A stretch of 64,000 nt of DNA from NCBI RefSeq assembly GCF_000003605.2, contig NW_003116452.1:330338-394337 (forward strand), read 5' to 3'. Source of the stretch: Saccoglossus kowalevskii. Taxonomy: Eukaryota; Hemichordata; Enteropneusta; Harrimaniidae. The first letter of the stretch is position 1. Every line of letters begins with the position of its first letter. Positions 24,651 to 35,690 of this stretch are shown here, piece by piece. A program made the position numbers and the translations under genes. The notes beneath the pieces were generated by a model. The model was not told where the DNA came from, did no database searches, and was given only the letters and a program-made list of their open reading frames with translations.

Positions 24651-27128
24651 TTTTTACGCAGTTCATGTAATAAATATGCCTGAATACAAATCTCCATGCT
24701 CCATTTTTTAAATATTTGAATGTGTACTGCGTCTTCCGTGGTGAAAAACAACGATACAATGTAAGCGAGTAGCTTATTCAGCTGCGTTTACGTCTCTTGT
24801 CCGCACTGATTGTGAATTTATATGCGTGTCATCCCCACAGAAATCACACCATGTGAACACCAACCAACCACGAACACAGTTGTTATCATGCCGACATGTA
24901 AATTGAGTATGATGCGAATTTTCCTCCTTTTCACCGGCAAGTAAGTCGATTATTTTTGAGGGAGTTTATGTTCTATTTCGGTCATTTTTTTTTGTTTTCG
25001 TCTATGCCAGAAAATAAACAACGACGGAAGCGTGCGTTCGGACTTGAGGACTCGTCGAAATACGAATTTAAATACAGTTTAATCTGCTTTCCGGCCTGAG
25101 TAACGCATGATATTTCATCGATATCGTACACTACAATGTCACTCAATTTATGACTTGATTGCTCCGGGCGAATTCTGTAACAAGCGAATATAACCCGGAA
25201 CCACGGTCACTAAAAAAGACCGTGTCGAAACTATAACGTCTACAATGTAACCACAGTGACTCAACCGTGATGTAATGGATCTGAGTTCGCTATATTGAAT
25301 AATCTGTTTGTAAATGTACCCAGAGGATTACGATGTTCTGTAAACACACTGTGCTGATAACGAGAAACTAATTAACACTAGACATTATGCATAGCCACTC
25401 CCCAATAAACGAGGATTATCTTGTGATAATCAAGACATGGGCCTTTAAGAAAATGTTAACAGTGATTTGCACCTTCCTTTTTTAGACATGGGTCACTCAC
25501 TCAATAGAAAAGGGATTGTCAATTTCAAATTACAGTGCATAAACATCCAATGCACTGAGAATAATTATCTTAAAAAATGAAATTGATATTGTCTGGCATT
25601 TACCGGTTTTACTTTATAGTGCATTTTCGCCATAGTATATATGTGTGTGTCTCCCTCAACAATATTTGCTTCAAAATGTGCGCTGATACTGCATATGCTG
25701 ACATATTTGCTGGCAACATAAACCAACCACACAGTGACGAACGAAAATAATATTTGAATTAAACTCTCGCGCACAAAAAATAAAATAAAGAACAACTTTT
25801 TCTTATTATTTTAATTCCAAAACAACTGATCCCTTGCTCTCACCTGTCGAAATTGTGTTTCACAAAACAATAACAATAGAAACATCGGCTGAAAAACCGT
25901 TTTAGGAAATAATTCCGAGCGGGAATTTTACATTACTACAGAAAGGATAACGGACACAAGTTAATAATGTTTGATTTGCAGTATACTTGTAAATATAGTT
26001 AAGTAGATAATAAATTTTAAGCGAAGATGGAAGCAGAAAGTTTAGATGACATATTCCTTATTTTTGGACATACATATCAAATGGATGTGCACAGTTTAAA
26101 AGAATTATGCTCAAAGTTATGGTGTAAGATGAGAAATCCACCCTGGCTTGTCTGAAATGAACAGGAACTAATAACATAAATATACTATACAACACAATTT
26201 AAACACCTGGATGATATTTACAAATATATTTAATCCAGTGTCTAAAAATTGAAAAATGCTTTGTCTAGTGTTAAACACGCAGTAGGATATGGAGACATCA
26301 GTAGTTACGGTATTAAGGCAGTAAAACAGTAAACCGTTCTGACAAACAATACAAAGATCTTGTGACAGCAGTGTTTACATCTTCAAATATGTCACTGGCT
26401 CCATAACAGTAACCTAACAAATATTTAAGTTTAGTATAAAAATGTATCACATGGTCTTTTTGTTCAAAATCTCAGGTATATACATTACAATGAATCTTTT
26501 GAAATATAACAAATAAATTATACCAGCAGACTAAAAAAGAGCCCACATGTACTTCTCTATTAATGGCTCAAGGAAATTTAGTTTTTACATTGTAATACAA
26601 TTGTAATAATAAAATACCGTTGTAAGAACATCAGTGCAGAGGTGACATATATGCCACACGTGTTGTGTAATTCCAATATACGTTTTTACTAATTTATTCT
26701 TGCCATTAATGTAACTGGGGGTGTATTTCTCCTATCATCTTGGTATTGGTTAATCATTGAATAGATTGATTAACTCAAATCTCTTACCGAGAAGAGCATT
26801 GTGAATACTATTGGCATATTATATATTTTAAAAGTCATGTCTAACTCAAGTTTTATGCAAGATGTATAAATCGGCGCTAATAGCGGTATGATATGAAAGA
26901 TACCGCAATGAATGCCTGTGAAGATAGAAAAACAAAAACTTAACAAAACGTATAGTTAAAAGCTGTCACAGACGGCAACTGGTTTTGGATGAGTGACAGG
27001 CCTTGTTGGCGTTATTATAATGAAAATATAATGGGTAAATTGCGCTACCTACAGAGAGGTATTCCAGCTACTGCTTATTATCAACCCTAATCTGAGCCCA
27101 CAGTCAATGCTACCTGCCATCTCTTTGA

Positions 27129-27209
27129 GTTACCGAAGACGAAGTCACTGACTCTTGTGTTACCGAAGGCGAAGTCATTGACTCTTGCGTTTACGAAAGT
27201 CATTGACAC
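27129..27209 (+). repeat. 30-base minisatellite, 2.7 copies
   Basis: Three tandem copies starting at 27129, 27159 and 27189, each beginning GTTACCGAAG or a close variant and ending GACTCTTG. Period is exactly 30, so the repeat would stay in frame if translated, but no long open frame surrounds it. Confidence 0.85.
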
Positions 27210-28189
27210 CGTACCTTTAACACACTAGCAAATAATATGCAAGACGAAGCCGAGCCGAGTAGACTACTTCGAAGAGACATTTGACTGCAAAAAATCGGTG
27301 ATTTTCACATATTGCTGCTCAATCATTTCAATTGTTGTGCTATTATATGCACAGGTAGTTTGTAATGTTGTATTTTACCTTGAATATTTTTTACTGGTTT
27401 AGCTATAAAGTTATTGCAATTTCTCCCTTGCACATTATCACTGTATGTGATTGAACGATGATCGTTAGAAGGGGACGCAAAACAGTTATCAGACATTAAG
27501 CATGGTGTATGCAAGTATAGGAGATGCAGACGTTGTTCTGGCTTCATGGATTCTACTCTACTCATTGCATGCTAATATTACCAGAATATACACAGCAAAT
27601 CGGTTTCTCAGTTGCATTGTCACATAAGTGTCAGCTTTTCAGTGTCATTTTATCTTGTATAGTACAACATGTCTGAGCTCACGCTCAATGTCGCTCTAAA
27701 ATTTTGAAACTATTTGTGAATTGATGAAGAAAGTTAAGTCGTATAAGATCTTTTGTCTTACAGGGCCCCAAAATCAGAAGTAGGACGTCTATTAAATACT
27801 TCCTCATTTAGTTTATGCATGTTTAAATATTAATTTGTATCTTGTGAATAGCCACAAATGATTAACAATCAGAATTAGAATAAAAAGTAATGATATTTTA
27901 TGGAAGTGTTATTTCACTTATCTTCATTACCTGAATTGAGCATGTATTATGTTAAAGGCAGTGTGTCATATTTGTGCATTTCTGTTTGTGTATTATGTAA
28001 GTATATTCTCCACAGCATGATCATGAATAGAAAAACTGAATGAACGAGCATTCCATTCACCGTAGCTAGGGTTCGGAATTAAAAGTCCATGTGTTGTTTC
28101 TATATTGAATACCACTGAATATAATGTAGGAGTACGTACATTATAATGTCATTATTCCTTGTGCTGAATATCCACACACTTAAGCAGTC

Positions 28190-29183
28190 GTATATCTATT
28201 TAATTCTTTTAAAATATTCCTCTCATTAGTAAATAGCACCCTCACAAGAATTAGAATGAGTGGTTGGTGAAAAGTTTGATGAGTCAGGTGCATCTATCTA
28301 TATATGCAAATGAGTATAGGAACCATTCATGCTGTAGGGTGTACTGAGAGGGGTGGAGGATTTCATGTTTGTAATGACTAGTTGTAATGTGCTATCTCGT
28401 AGTTTTCAGGATGTAGCTTGATATTAGTTGCTTTCTTGGTTGTTCAATTATTTGTGGTGGGTGGAAGATGTGTTTATTCGTTGTTGAGTCATTGTTTAGA
28501 CACCCTGCAGCTTGAAATGGTATGGTTCAAATCAAGTTATGGTGGTGTCTTCTAAAAACATTGCATCACAATTATTTATGTTTATTTATTACTGTTGTAG
28601 ATCCTGTAAACTAGCCACTGAATATGATGTCGGGAATAAATGGTCTTCTAAACAAGCTTTATTAATTATTGCTGGCAATATTCAAATATGAATTGGGAGC
28701 AAACTGTGACACCAAATCTGGTAGTTGTATTGTTATGCTTCTAAAATATTTTTTTAAATGTCTTGAAACAGATGTAAATATAAGGATGTGGATTGTAAAA
28801 TATTAAGATGAAATGGTGTCTAAGAAATTAATTTGTATATGGTAAATTTATTTTAAAGAATTCAGTGAAAATATTATAAAATAAAATAAATTAAATATAA
28901 ATATTATGTGTATTTTCGTATGTGGAAACTTGGCTGGCCCACTCAAAATATAAAGATGTGAGGTCTGCTGTTCTTTGTTTTTATATTTTTTCATTTGTGT
29001 AAAAACTGGTATTTCACAGACTGCAAACAATAAAACACTCACAGTGCAAGACTAGTTCACCAACATGTCTCTTCTCTTGCTTGAGCGTGAAAGTACATGG
29101 TTTAGTGACTACCTCTTATGTTTTTAAATATTAGAATTTCATTTATTTGGAAAGGTTTTTCTATAAAAAGAGAACAGATATAT
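28190..29183 (-). mobile_element. TIR element copy 2 (in unit D, opposite orientation)
   Basis: About 990 bases, inverted relative to copy 1. Left end GTATATCTATTTAA, right end GAACAGATATATA, giving weak inverted termini. It carries the middle part that is hidden in copy 1 (28473-28886). No long open frame, so it looks non-autonomous. It interrupts unit D between the match to A 4790-4840 and the match to A 5040-5140. Confidence 0.65.
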
Positions 29184-29519
29184 ATATCTACTCTTGCGTT
29201 ATCGATTGTAATTTTTGATTTTTTTGTTAAATAGGTGAAATAAACCGTTCAGTCATGCACTATTTATTTCCAACTCCCTTGGAATACCATAATGAACCAA
29301 TAGGATATTTTATGTTTGTTGCCAACGTTACATCTGTGTGTAACTATTGCTATGTGCATGTTTCGCAGATCGTTTCCAGAAGTGCATTCAATATTTATAG
29401 TACATCTAGACAAACTTGTTAACAAAAGTGGATGTTCTGCCACAATCCCAATAAACTGCTTTAGTTGATTTATTTTACTTTACACTTAAACATATTGTCT
29501 ATAATCTCAGATGTCTATC

Positions 29520-30300
29520 TTCTAGAATATAATCGGCGATCAAATGACTTAAATATACATCATAATTTAATGTTATTCCTGTTCTATATACAACTGTTTC
29601 ACAATAATATTATAATCAAAATAGTCAGGAATACTTTTGTCTATTTTAACACATTATAAACCTCACACTTGAATCTTACAACATTTTTCATTTTTCAAGA
29701 TATACTGAAACTCTGAAGTTTCAGAAACAGACACTCGCGATGTACTCGTGTTGAATGCTTTAGCAAACTCCACGAGAATACAATACACTTTCTTTTTATT
29801 TTTTGTATAAGTAAATTTCAGTTATTGCGTATTACGCTAAATATTCTCGGCGAAAATCTGTCCAAAAACATCATCAATCAAATAAAGCACCCTCAGCACA
29901 TTTATCTATTTTGTTTAAATTAGTACAACAATATATCTAATAGTGTGATCCCAATCTCTCATTCAATTTGAGGTTCATCATTCTTCTTATACATACTGAT
30001 CCTAGACCATATTTGGCCACTGTCAACAGCAATTTCATCCTGATTTGTTTTCTCTACGTATAAATGCCGTTCATTATCTGAATATCGGTAGAATCAATCA
30101 GAATATAAAGTGTTGTCTAATGTTTTCAATTTAACGTTATTGACCCAGGCGTTTAACTTTCACGTTTTATTCTGTGAAGTTATTGACGCAGTCTGTCTAA
30201 TCAAGAAGAATTGAGATGTACGTTACTTTGTCAATAATTATACGACCCTTCTTTAGCATTTCTGACATTGAATTCCTCATAAAGTAGCATTTCTGTATTG
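29520..30300 (-). mobile_element. Decayed LINE in unit D
   Basis: On the minus strand, 29800-29730 reads VEFAKAFNTS, the first Asp-containing palm motif region with Asp replaced by Asn in this copy. 29640-29600 retains DYFDYNIIVKQ in place of the usual EYFEYN.GVRQG. 30290-30250 reads EEFNVRNAKEGS, a decayed GDFNAR endonuclease box. The segment with the YxDD box is deleted here. Same relative place as in units A and B. Confidence 0.6.
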
Positions 30301-30394
30301 TTCAATTTTGAAACATATTTTCAAGAACTTATTGTTTTCTACTACATAGACAATAACCTCAATGCAACTACGGCGAATTTCATTTATACGAAAA

Positions 30395-30925
30395 CTAAAA
30401 CACTCAAAACTTTTTTATTTCAATTATCGATGCCTGGATTTACATGTAATTTTCGATAAAATTATTTTAAATATCTACACAATCTGAACTGCACTATATT
30501 TAGTTTTAATTTTTTTTTTAAACTTTCAGACTTAGTTAGTTAGTGTCTTGTTCGTCTACGGAATACAGTATGGCATAGTAGCTATAGATTCGAATTATGT
30601 ATAACAATGTAAGAAAGTATACAACTATATCTAAAAAAATATCGAATCGTAAAAGAAGGGATGCTCTTATGCACGGTTTTGAGTACTAGTTTAGAAGTTC
30701 AGTTAATGTCCGCGTTTCAAAATTTTACGATGATATATTGTAGCACTAACTTAATGAATCACATGGTATGTTAAGAAGAGGAGTCGAAAGACGTTCCTGC
30801 TGATTAGTTAGCAATTTTCTCAAAGCAGGCAATGATATACCTGAAACAATATTTTACCATTGTCTAAAAATGTTATCTCGAGGCGAACTTTAAATCTCAC
30901 GGAAGTCTTCGCACCGCCTTAAATG
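30395..30925 (+). repeat. 1.4-kb subrepeat, partial copy in unit D
   Basis: Contains the ACATGTAATTTTCGATAA landmark (30442), GTGTCTTGTTCGTCTACGG (30543), ATGCACGGTTTTGAG (30669) and GATATATTGTAGCACTAAC (30731), in the shared order. It is followed at 30911 by CACCGCCTTAAATGA, the junction into the end section also seen at 15330 and 20095. Confidence 0.55.
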
Positions 30926-31019
30926 AAATAATTACGCATTACTGGTAGACTATTGTTAAAACTAGGGACCCAGAAATTCCGGCGACGAATGATACTAAAA
31001 TTTAACTAGCACAACTCTT

Positions 31020-33630
31020 CCAGAAAAATGCTTTATTATTTGGCGCCCAATATTAAAAAATATTAGGAAAGTCCAGATTAATTGTGGAACGGTCAATGTT
31101 GCCCTTCCCTTAATTATCGTCCAAGGAAAATGTTCGGCAGTATTGTCAATCTCTGGAACTCGCACATGTAACCCGATGATAATTGCTTTTGTCTAAAGAT
31201 AATGGTGTATAATACATAATACAAAATAATCGTATTTTTATAATAAATACAACAACAACTGTTATCCAATTGATAATAATTCGAAAGTTAATATTGTGTT
31301 GTTATAATACAACAATCAATTTGAAGCCCACTCTAAAATCTACATTCCCCCATATAAAAAAAAATAATTCGGAAAATTCACTGAATTAACCATTTTACAA
31401 GATCCTTGGTTTGATAGTTAAATTAATTTACATGATTCAAGTGTTCGTGTTAATTTCTGAAGTAGCGCTCTGGTTTACCTCAATATGTGTATGTGTTAAT
31501 TTCTCAAAGTTACATATAATTTAATGCTAATGGGATCAAAAACTAACATAGAAAATTATGTTCAGTAAAATTATTTTGTTTTTGAAGCAGAGTTAGATGT
31601 CTTGCATATAACTGATCAAAATCGACATTACTATATGCATATTATAAGACTAATGTTACAGTAATACAATCGAATAATGACTAGTGTGTTAACCAAATGT
31701 GTAATATGACGTTATCGAGGACACAATATACATGCGTCAATATTCATTTGCATATCAATAAGGTCAGTAAATTGGTCATATTTCCGTTTCCATTTTACTA
31801 ATGTATATCAAATATATAATAGATTTCCAGATAATGCAATAAAGTACTATTGTGTCAACAACTGTTTAAGTTTGTTTGTTGGTGTGCGTTATATTTAGTC
31901 GGGTTTATATTTGTTCTGATCGTTGACTTTGTATTAAAAGCATGAAACTTGGGGCACACTTATACAATTAAATATGCTGACCTTGTTGTATTGATGTCTT
32001 GTTGTCGAAAACCGCATGTCATACTCTCATTCTTTGATTTTTGTTTTCGATTTAAAACATTGATATGAGTCTTTTAGTTTCAAGTTAATAATATTCATAA
32101 GTAGACTGCATGGTGCACGTGGCTGTTTAATGTATATCAACACTATACAATTTTACAATACACAAGTAGATTATTGCAATGTACAAGCCGTCTGAACATT
32201 ATATAAAGCTATTTTTTCAAGCCCACAAATTTCATCTAACGGAAAATATGTTCTAAAAAAGCTGGTGAACATAACATGGCTTAATGCATTGTAAAAATCG
32301 TACTGTGATTTTTGATTCATTTTCATCAATAAATAATAGATGTAGCTGAATACAAAATGATAAATACTCAATGTCAACAGAAGAGAAGTAGAAAATTGCA
32401 AATTTTGCTGTCACTACTTAATAATGGTGTCATGAATCATTGATGATTCACCATTACAAAAAGAAAAAAAAAGCAGTACATTATATTAGTCCTGCCTTTC
32501 TGAACTTGCACTCATTTTGCAGCCTTTTTTTGTTCGTACTACTCAGACGTCAGTCGTAAACTGAAGTGTAAGATGATAAGTTTACAGATGAGCGTCTCAA
32601 TCATTAGGTTTCTGGTGTGAGCATGACGCTGCACGGACGGATTAAATAAACAAAACAAAACCGACGTAAAGACATCTATGAGACCCATAAGAGTCCTTGT
32701 AGCAATGCCACGTATATCGGTATAATACTTGTTATTGAAGACGAAAGCAAATTAAGAGTAAGGACAAACTCGGCTAAGCGTAGAAGAACGCGTGTAGCTA
32801 ATTAGAGCACTTGACATTCATAAAGAATATTGTTTTCAACTCCTCGCTTGACGTTTGGTGCAAGAAACTTTAATGAATCAATTATTTCACTTGTATTAGT
32901 AAAATCTGTTATGCACATGGTAAAGAACGGTTGATAATGAACATTACTTTGCCATTTTAACGTGAAATTCACCGGGACAAGAACAACCAGAAATAATCGC
33001 GCTAACTATTTTGAGAAGCATATAAAAGCGTGAGGTACTTGGGTGTGATATGACCGATGACTTGGCATTGGATGATAAGGAACTAGCTGAAATGATATTA
33101 TTAACTATTTTAACAATTGCTTGTATGTATGTAATGATGTGATAACATTCGAAGTGCTTCTAAAACAGTTTTCTGATAGCTGGCGCTGTGATTCACCAAT
33201 GCATAGATCTTTGCGCCTGACTAACACAAGCTCATTTATCCATTCGTTGGTTCCCGGCGTCCTTTACGAATGGCAAAGAGGAGGCAGGTAGCTAGTAATC
33301 GCCACATTGTTCAACTGGGCCAGGATTTCGGCCCAAATGCACGTGACTTGAGTTCCGTTCTACGTAAACGTTTCTGTAATACTACAATAACGCCTAGTCC
33401 ATTCATTCCGTCTGTTTAGACTTCTTATCTGAGATGGTTCTAAAAAAAACCTGCTTTATACAAGGAACGACCACGAGGGTGAGCGCTGACGTCAGGTTAC
33501 CAAGGGAAATAGAACGAATAACGAGAACATGATGGACCAATCAGAATGCTGTAATCAATACTACTTACCGGCTTCTTGTGGCTTGGTGCACCATGACACT
33601 TGAGGTCCAGCCAAATTTATGCAGGCCGTA
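31020..33630. other. Unmatched 2.6 kb inside the end of unit D
   Basis: Interrupts the end section of unit D relative to B and C. AT-rich in its left half (31200-31400 is especially so) and GC-richer from about 33170 to 33620. No gene, terminal repeat or transposon domain recognised; the longest open frame is 76 codons without features. It may be inserted DNA or sequence lost from B and C. Confidence 0.35.
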
Positions 33631-34099
33631 TATCATTTACTTTTAACACTGGATGGCGCTATATCCATTATCACTCGTTCGGCATCCATTGAGCTAATAA
33701 AACAACCATTTTTGCACTATCAGGAACAAACGAAAAAAAAACATGTATAATTACCTAATTAAATTGTAAAATTGCAAATAATAAACGTTATGACTAATCA
33801 GTCATCGTGTTAAATCCTCTTATTTAATTAGCAATACTTTTGGTGACAGTCTACCTGTGCTACGTATTTTGGCAGGATATTCAAGTGAACAATATATGTA
33901 CTGTGTTGAAGAATACGAACGCTTGAATTTAAGAACTATGTGAGCTTTAATTTACGAAATTCAAAATACATACGTACCAAGATGGTTGTCTTAAAAAAAT
34001 GACGAGTTGAATAAAAACATAATAACAGTGTTCTGTGGCTTCCTGGTTTATACAGAGGTCGCTCACTCAATAGAAAAAATACAAAAAAAAACAAAACAT

Positions 34100-34649
34100 A
34101 GTCTTTTTACATTTTCATCAGATAAGTAAGACCAGTGCATGAAACGTGTTCAAAACTGAAAACATCGTTAAGCTTTTGTTGACAAGCATTTTAAATGCCA
34201 AGACAAAAGGTAATATTATTGTGGAAATGTGAATTACACTGCCCTCTATCATAACAGCTAAAGTGGAGACCTAAAACGAAAGGCGGCCACTAGAGGAAGG
34301 GGGAAGGCGATGAGCAACAGTAGTTCATTGCCAGTAACCCATATGTATATATTCAAATGGAATCGTTATTAATTGTTCATTTTGAGAGTTATATTCACTC
34401 TGCATTAAAGACGCTGCAAGGCTTTGTGTACAATGAGTATTTCAGTTTCCATTTAAGAACGTCTAATTCTCGGGAATTGAATTTGCATTCTCCGCTTGTG
34501 AAACGGAAAATTTAATCAGTGTGGCCTTATTTGTATTTATAAACGGTGTATGTGCGTAGTAACCTGAACAGAACGTATTGCTCAACATAACTGCTAAATA
34601 CAAGAGATACACTGGTATTATATCTGTGTCCACTCCGAACGTTTCTACC
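34100..34649 (+). promoter_or_regulatory. Upstream region of the receptor gene, possible TATA element
   Basis: Non-coding stretch between the end of the repeat array and the receptor start. A TATA-like GTATATATTC lies at about 34345-34354, some 300 bases before the ATG, which would allow a short 5' UTR. This is only a match by eye in AT-rich DNA, where such strings are common by chance. The segment 34260-34330 is locally GC-richer. I see no other motif I can defend. Confidence 0.2.
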
Positions 34650-35690
34650 ATGACGGGGAGCAGCATGTACAGTCCTTTAGCAGTCAGATTCACTAATATA
34701 TCGTACAATGTCACCGAGGATTGGGATCATCACCACCTGCCCGAATGGATCTTTCACTTCTTCATGCCTTCGCTTTTCAGTGTAGTGTGCGCAACTGGGA
34801 TAATTGGGAACAGTCTCGTGATATTTGTGTTTCTGAAGTACATGCCATCAAATATCGTGCCGAATGTGTATATCCTTAATTTAGCATCGACTGATTTGAT
34901 CATTATGCTTGAGCTACCGTTCCTGACGTATTTTAATACGACCAGGCGTTGGGTGTTTGGGGATGTGATGTGTCGTATTGTGATGGGAATCGACGGGCTA
35001 AACGTATTTACAGGTATTTTCACTTTGGCAGTGATGAGTGTAGACCGTTACCTAGCAATAGTCCATGCCGTATGGTCTAAAAATCACAGATCAGTGACAC
35101 AGGCTAGACTGATCTGTTTATTTATGTGGTGTGCTTCTATCGCTATAACGCTTCCGTTATGGATGTATGCCCAGACACAGACCTTTGGTGTCGATACTAT
35201 GTGTAACGTTCTCTGTCCGGAAGAGGTGGAAAGAATATTCTCAATTTATTCATTTGTTCTCGGATTCTGCACACCGCTTATGATTATACTGCTTTGCTAT
35301 TTACGAATTTTAATTTTCTTAGCAAATTGTAGAAGAAAAAACAGCCATGGTAATCGTCACTCAAAACTTGGAAAAGTAGGAATTCTCGTCCTATTAGCCG
35401 TTGTCTTGTTCATAGTATGCTGGTTCCCGTTCTGGCTAGGACAAATAATGGTCTTCGCCGGGAGAAACACTTTCGCCGTTAGAATTGTCTACTATGTCGG
35501 TCACAGCCTTACGTATGCTAATTGTTGCCTTAATCCACTGGTCTACATCTACGTTCGTCAAGACTTTCGGCAACATCTGAAAAAAATAATTTTTTTTCAA
35601 AAATGTTTGATTCGCAGAGAAAACAACTCAGCGGCTAGTGCGAGCAAGGAAATAACAGAAACAGCGCAGACAAGAAATACAAAAGTCTAA
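34650..35690 (+). CDS. Somatostatin/allatostatin-C receptor-like GPCR, single exon
   Basis: A seven-helix class A receptor of 346 residues, expected in the plasma membrane and coupled to G proteins, with a peptide ligand. Seen: two N-glycosylation sites before TM1 (residues 16 and 20); TM1 about 36-62 with GN at 53-54; TM2 70-95 with NLASTD (Asp82); Trp101 in the first outer loop; TM3 from 105 with Cys108, Asp115 and DRY at 132-134; TM4 153-174; outer-loop cysteines 185 and 189, one of which should pair with Cys108; TM5 195-224; TM6 240-269 with CWFP at 257-260; TM7 276-302 with NPLVY at 295-299; possible palmitoyl Cys319; C-terminus TKV, which fits a class I PDZ ligand. The stretches NVYILNLAS, VMGIDGLN and VMSVDRYLAIVH are typical of somatostatin, allatostatin-C and opioid receptors. 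In somatostatin receptors the Asp matching Asp115 contacts the ligand lysine. The open frame extends 24 codons upstream to a TTG; 34650 is the first ATG (A at -3). A spliced upstream exon cannot be excluded. No break is seen. Confidence 0.9.
   Translation: MTGSSMYSPLAVRFTNISYNVTEDWDHHHLPEWIFHFFMPSLFSVVCATGIIGNSLVIFVFLKYMPSNIVPNVYILNLASTDLIIMLELPFLTYFNTTRRWVFGDVMCRIVMGIDGLNVFTGIFTLAVMSVDRYLAIVHAVWSKNHRSVTQARLICLFMWCASIAITLPLWMYAQTQTFGVDTMCNVLCPEEVERIFSIYSFVLGFCTPLMIILLCYLRILIFLANCRRKNSHGNRHSKLGKVGILVLLAVVLFIVCWFPFWLGQIMVFAGRNTFAVRIVYYVGHSLTYANCCLNPLVYIYVRQDFRQHLKKIIFFQKCLIRRENNSAASASKEITETAQTRNTKV

Larger units (their letters stand above)
22120..25440. other. Foreign-looking 3.3-kb segment between units C and D
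   Basis: Unit C alignment to D ends at about 22110 and unit D begins at about 25440; the sequence between has no match elsewhere in the window. It is richer in GC than the array. A repeated string GTGACTATGAATATACTAGCC occurs at about 22279 and 22994. It contains a long hairpin (23932-24078) and a 92-codon ORF (24372-24650). Overlapping open frames of 90-110 codons at 23233-23626 (minus) have no domain and mutually exclusive reading frames. I see no terminal inverted repeats at the edges. Confidence 0.5.
25440..34090 (+). repeat. Array unit D plus the start of a fifth copy
   Basis: Fourth unit. It opens at about 25460 with a segment holding CTCACTCAATAGAAAA; the same string recurs at 34063 after the end section of D, as expected if another copy once began there. 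It then runs through GCTGATACTG (25682), 26010-26060 (matching A and B), 27530-27690 (matching C), 27840-27970 (matching A, B, C), the LINE fossil (29520-30300), a subrepeat (30395-30925), and the end section at 30925-31020 and 33630-33970. The last part matches C 21810-22110 well: the GGATGGCGCTATA, TTGAGCTA and GAATTTAAG strings fall in the same order. About 2.6 kb between the two halves has no match in B or C. Confidence 0.7.

Noticed and set aside
25413-25430. Small hairpin GATTATC...GATAATC as a Helitron 3' end
   Set aside because: No CTRR terminus follows at the right distance and no matching 5' TC end was found.
2030-34090. CRISPR-like or satellite reading of the repeat array
   Set aside because: Repeats are kilobases long, strongly diverged and contain LINE fossils; there are no short direct repeats with unique spacers, and the host is eukaryotic.
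34578-34649. Upstream extension of the receptor frame to 34578
   Set aside because: The codon there is TTG, not ATG. The first ATG is at 34650 with A at -3, and the N-terminus is still long enough with two glycosylation sites.
34463-35023. Minus-strand open frames opposite the receptor gene
   Set aside because: They are antisense shadows of the receptor coding sequence and have no domain.
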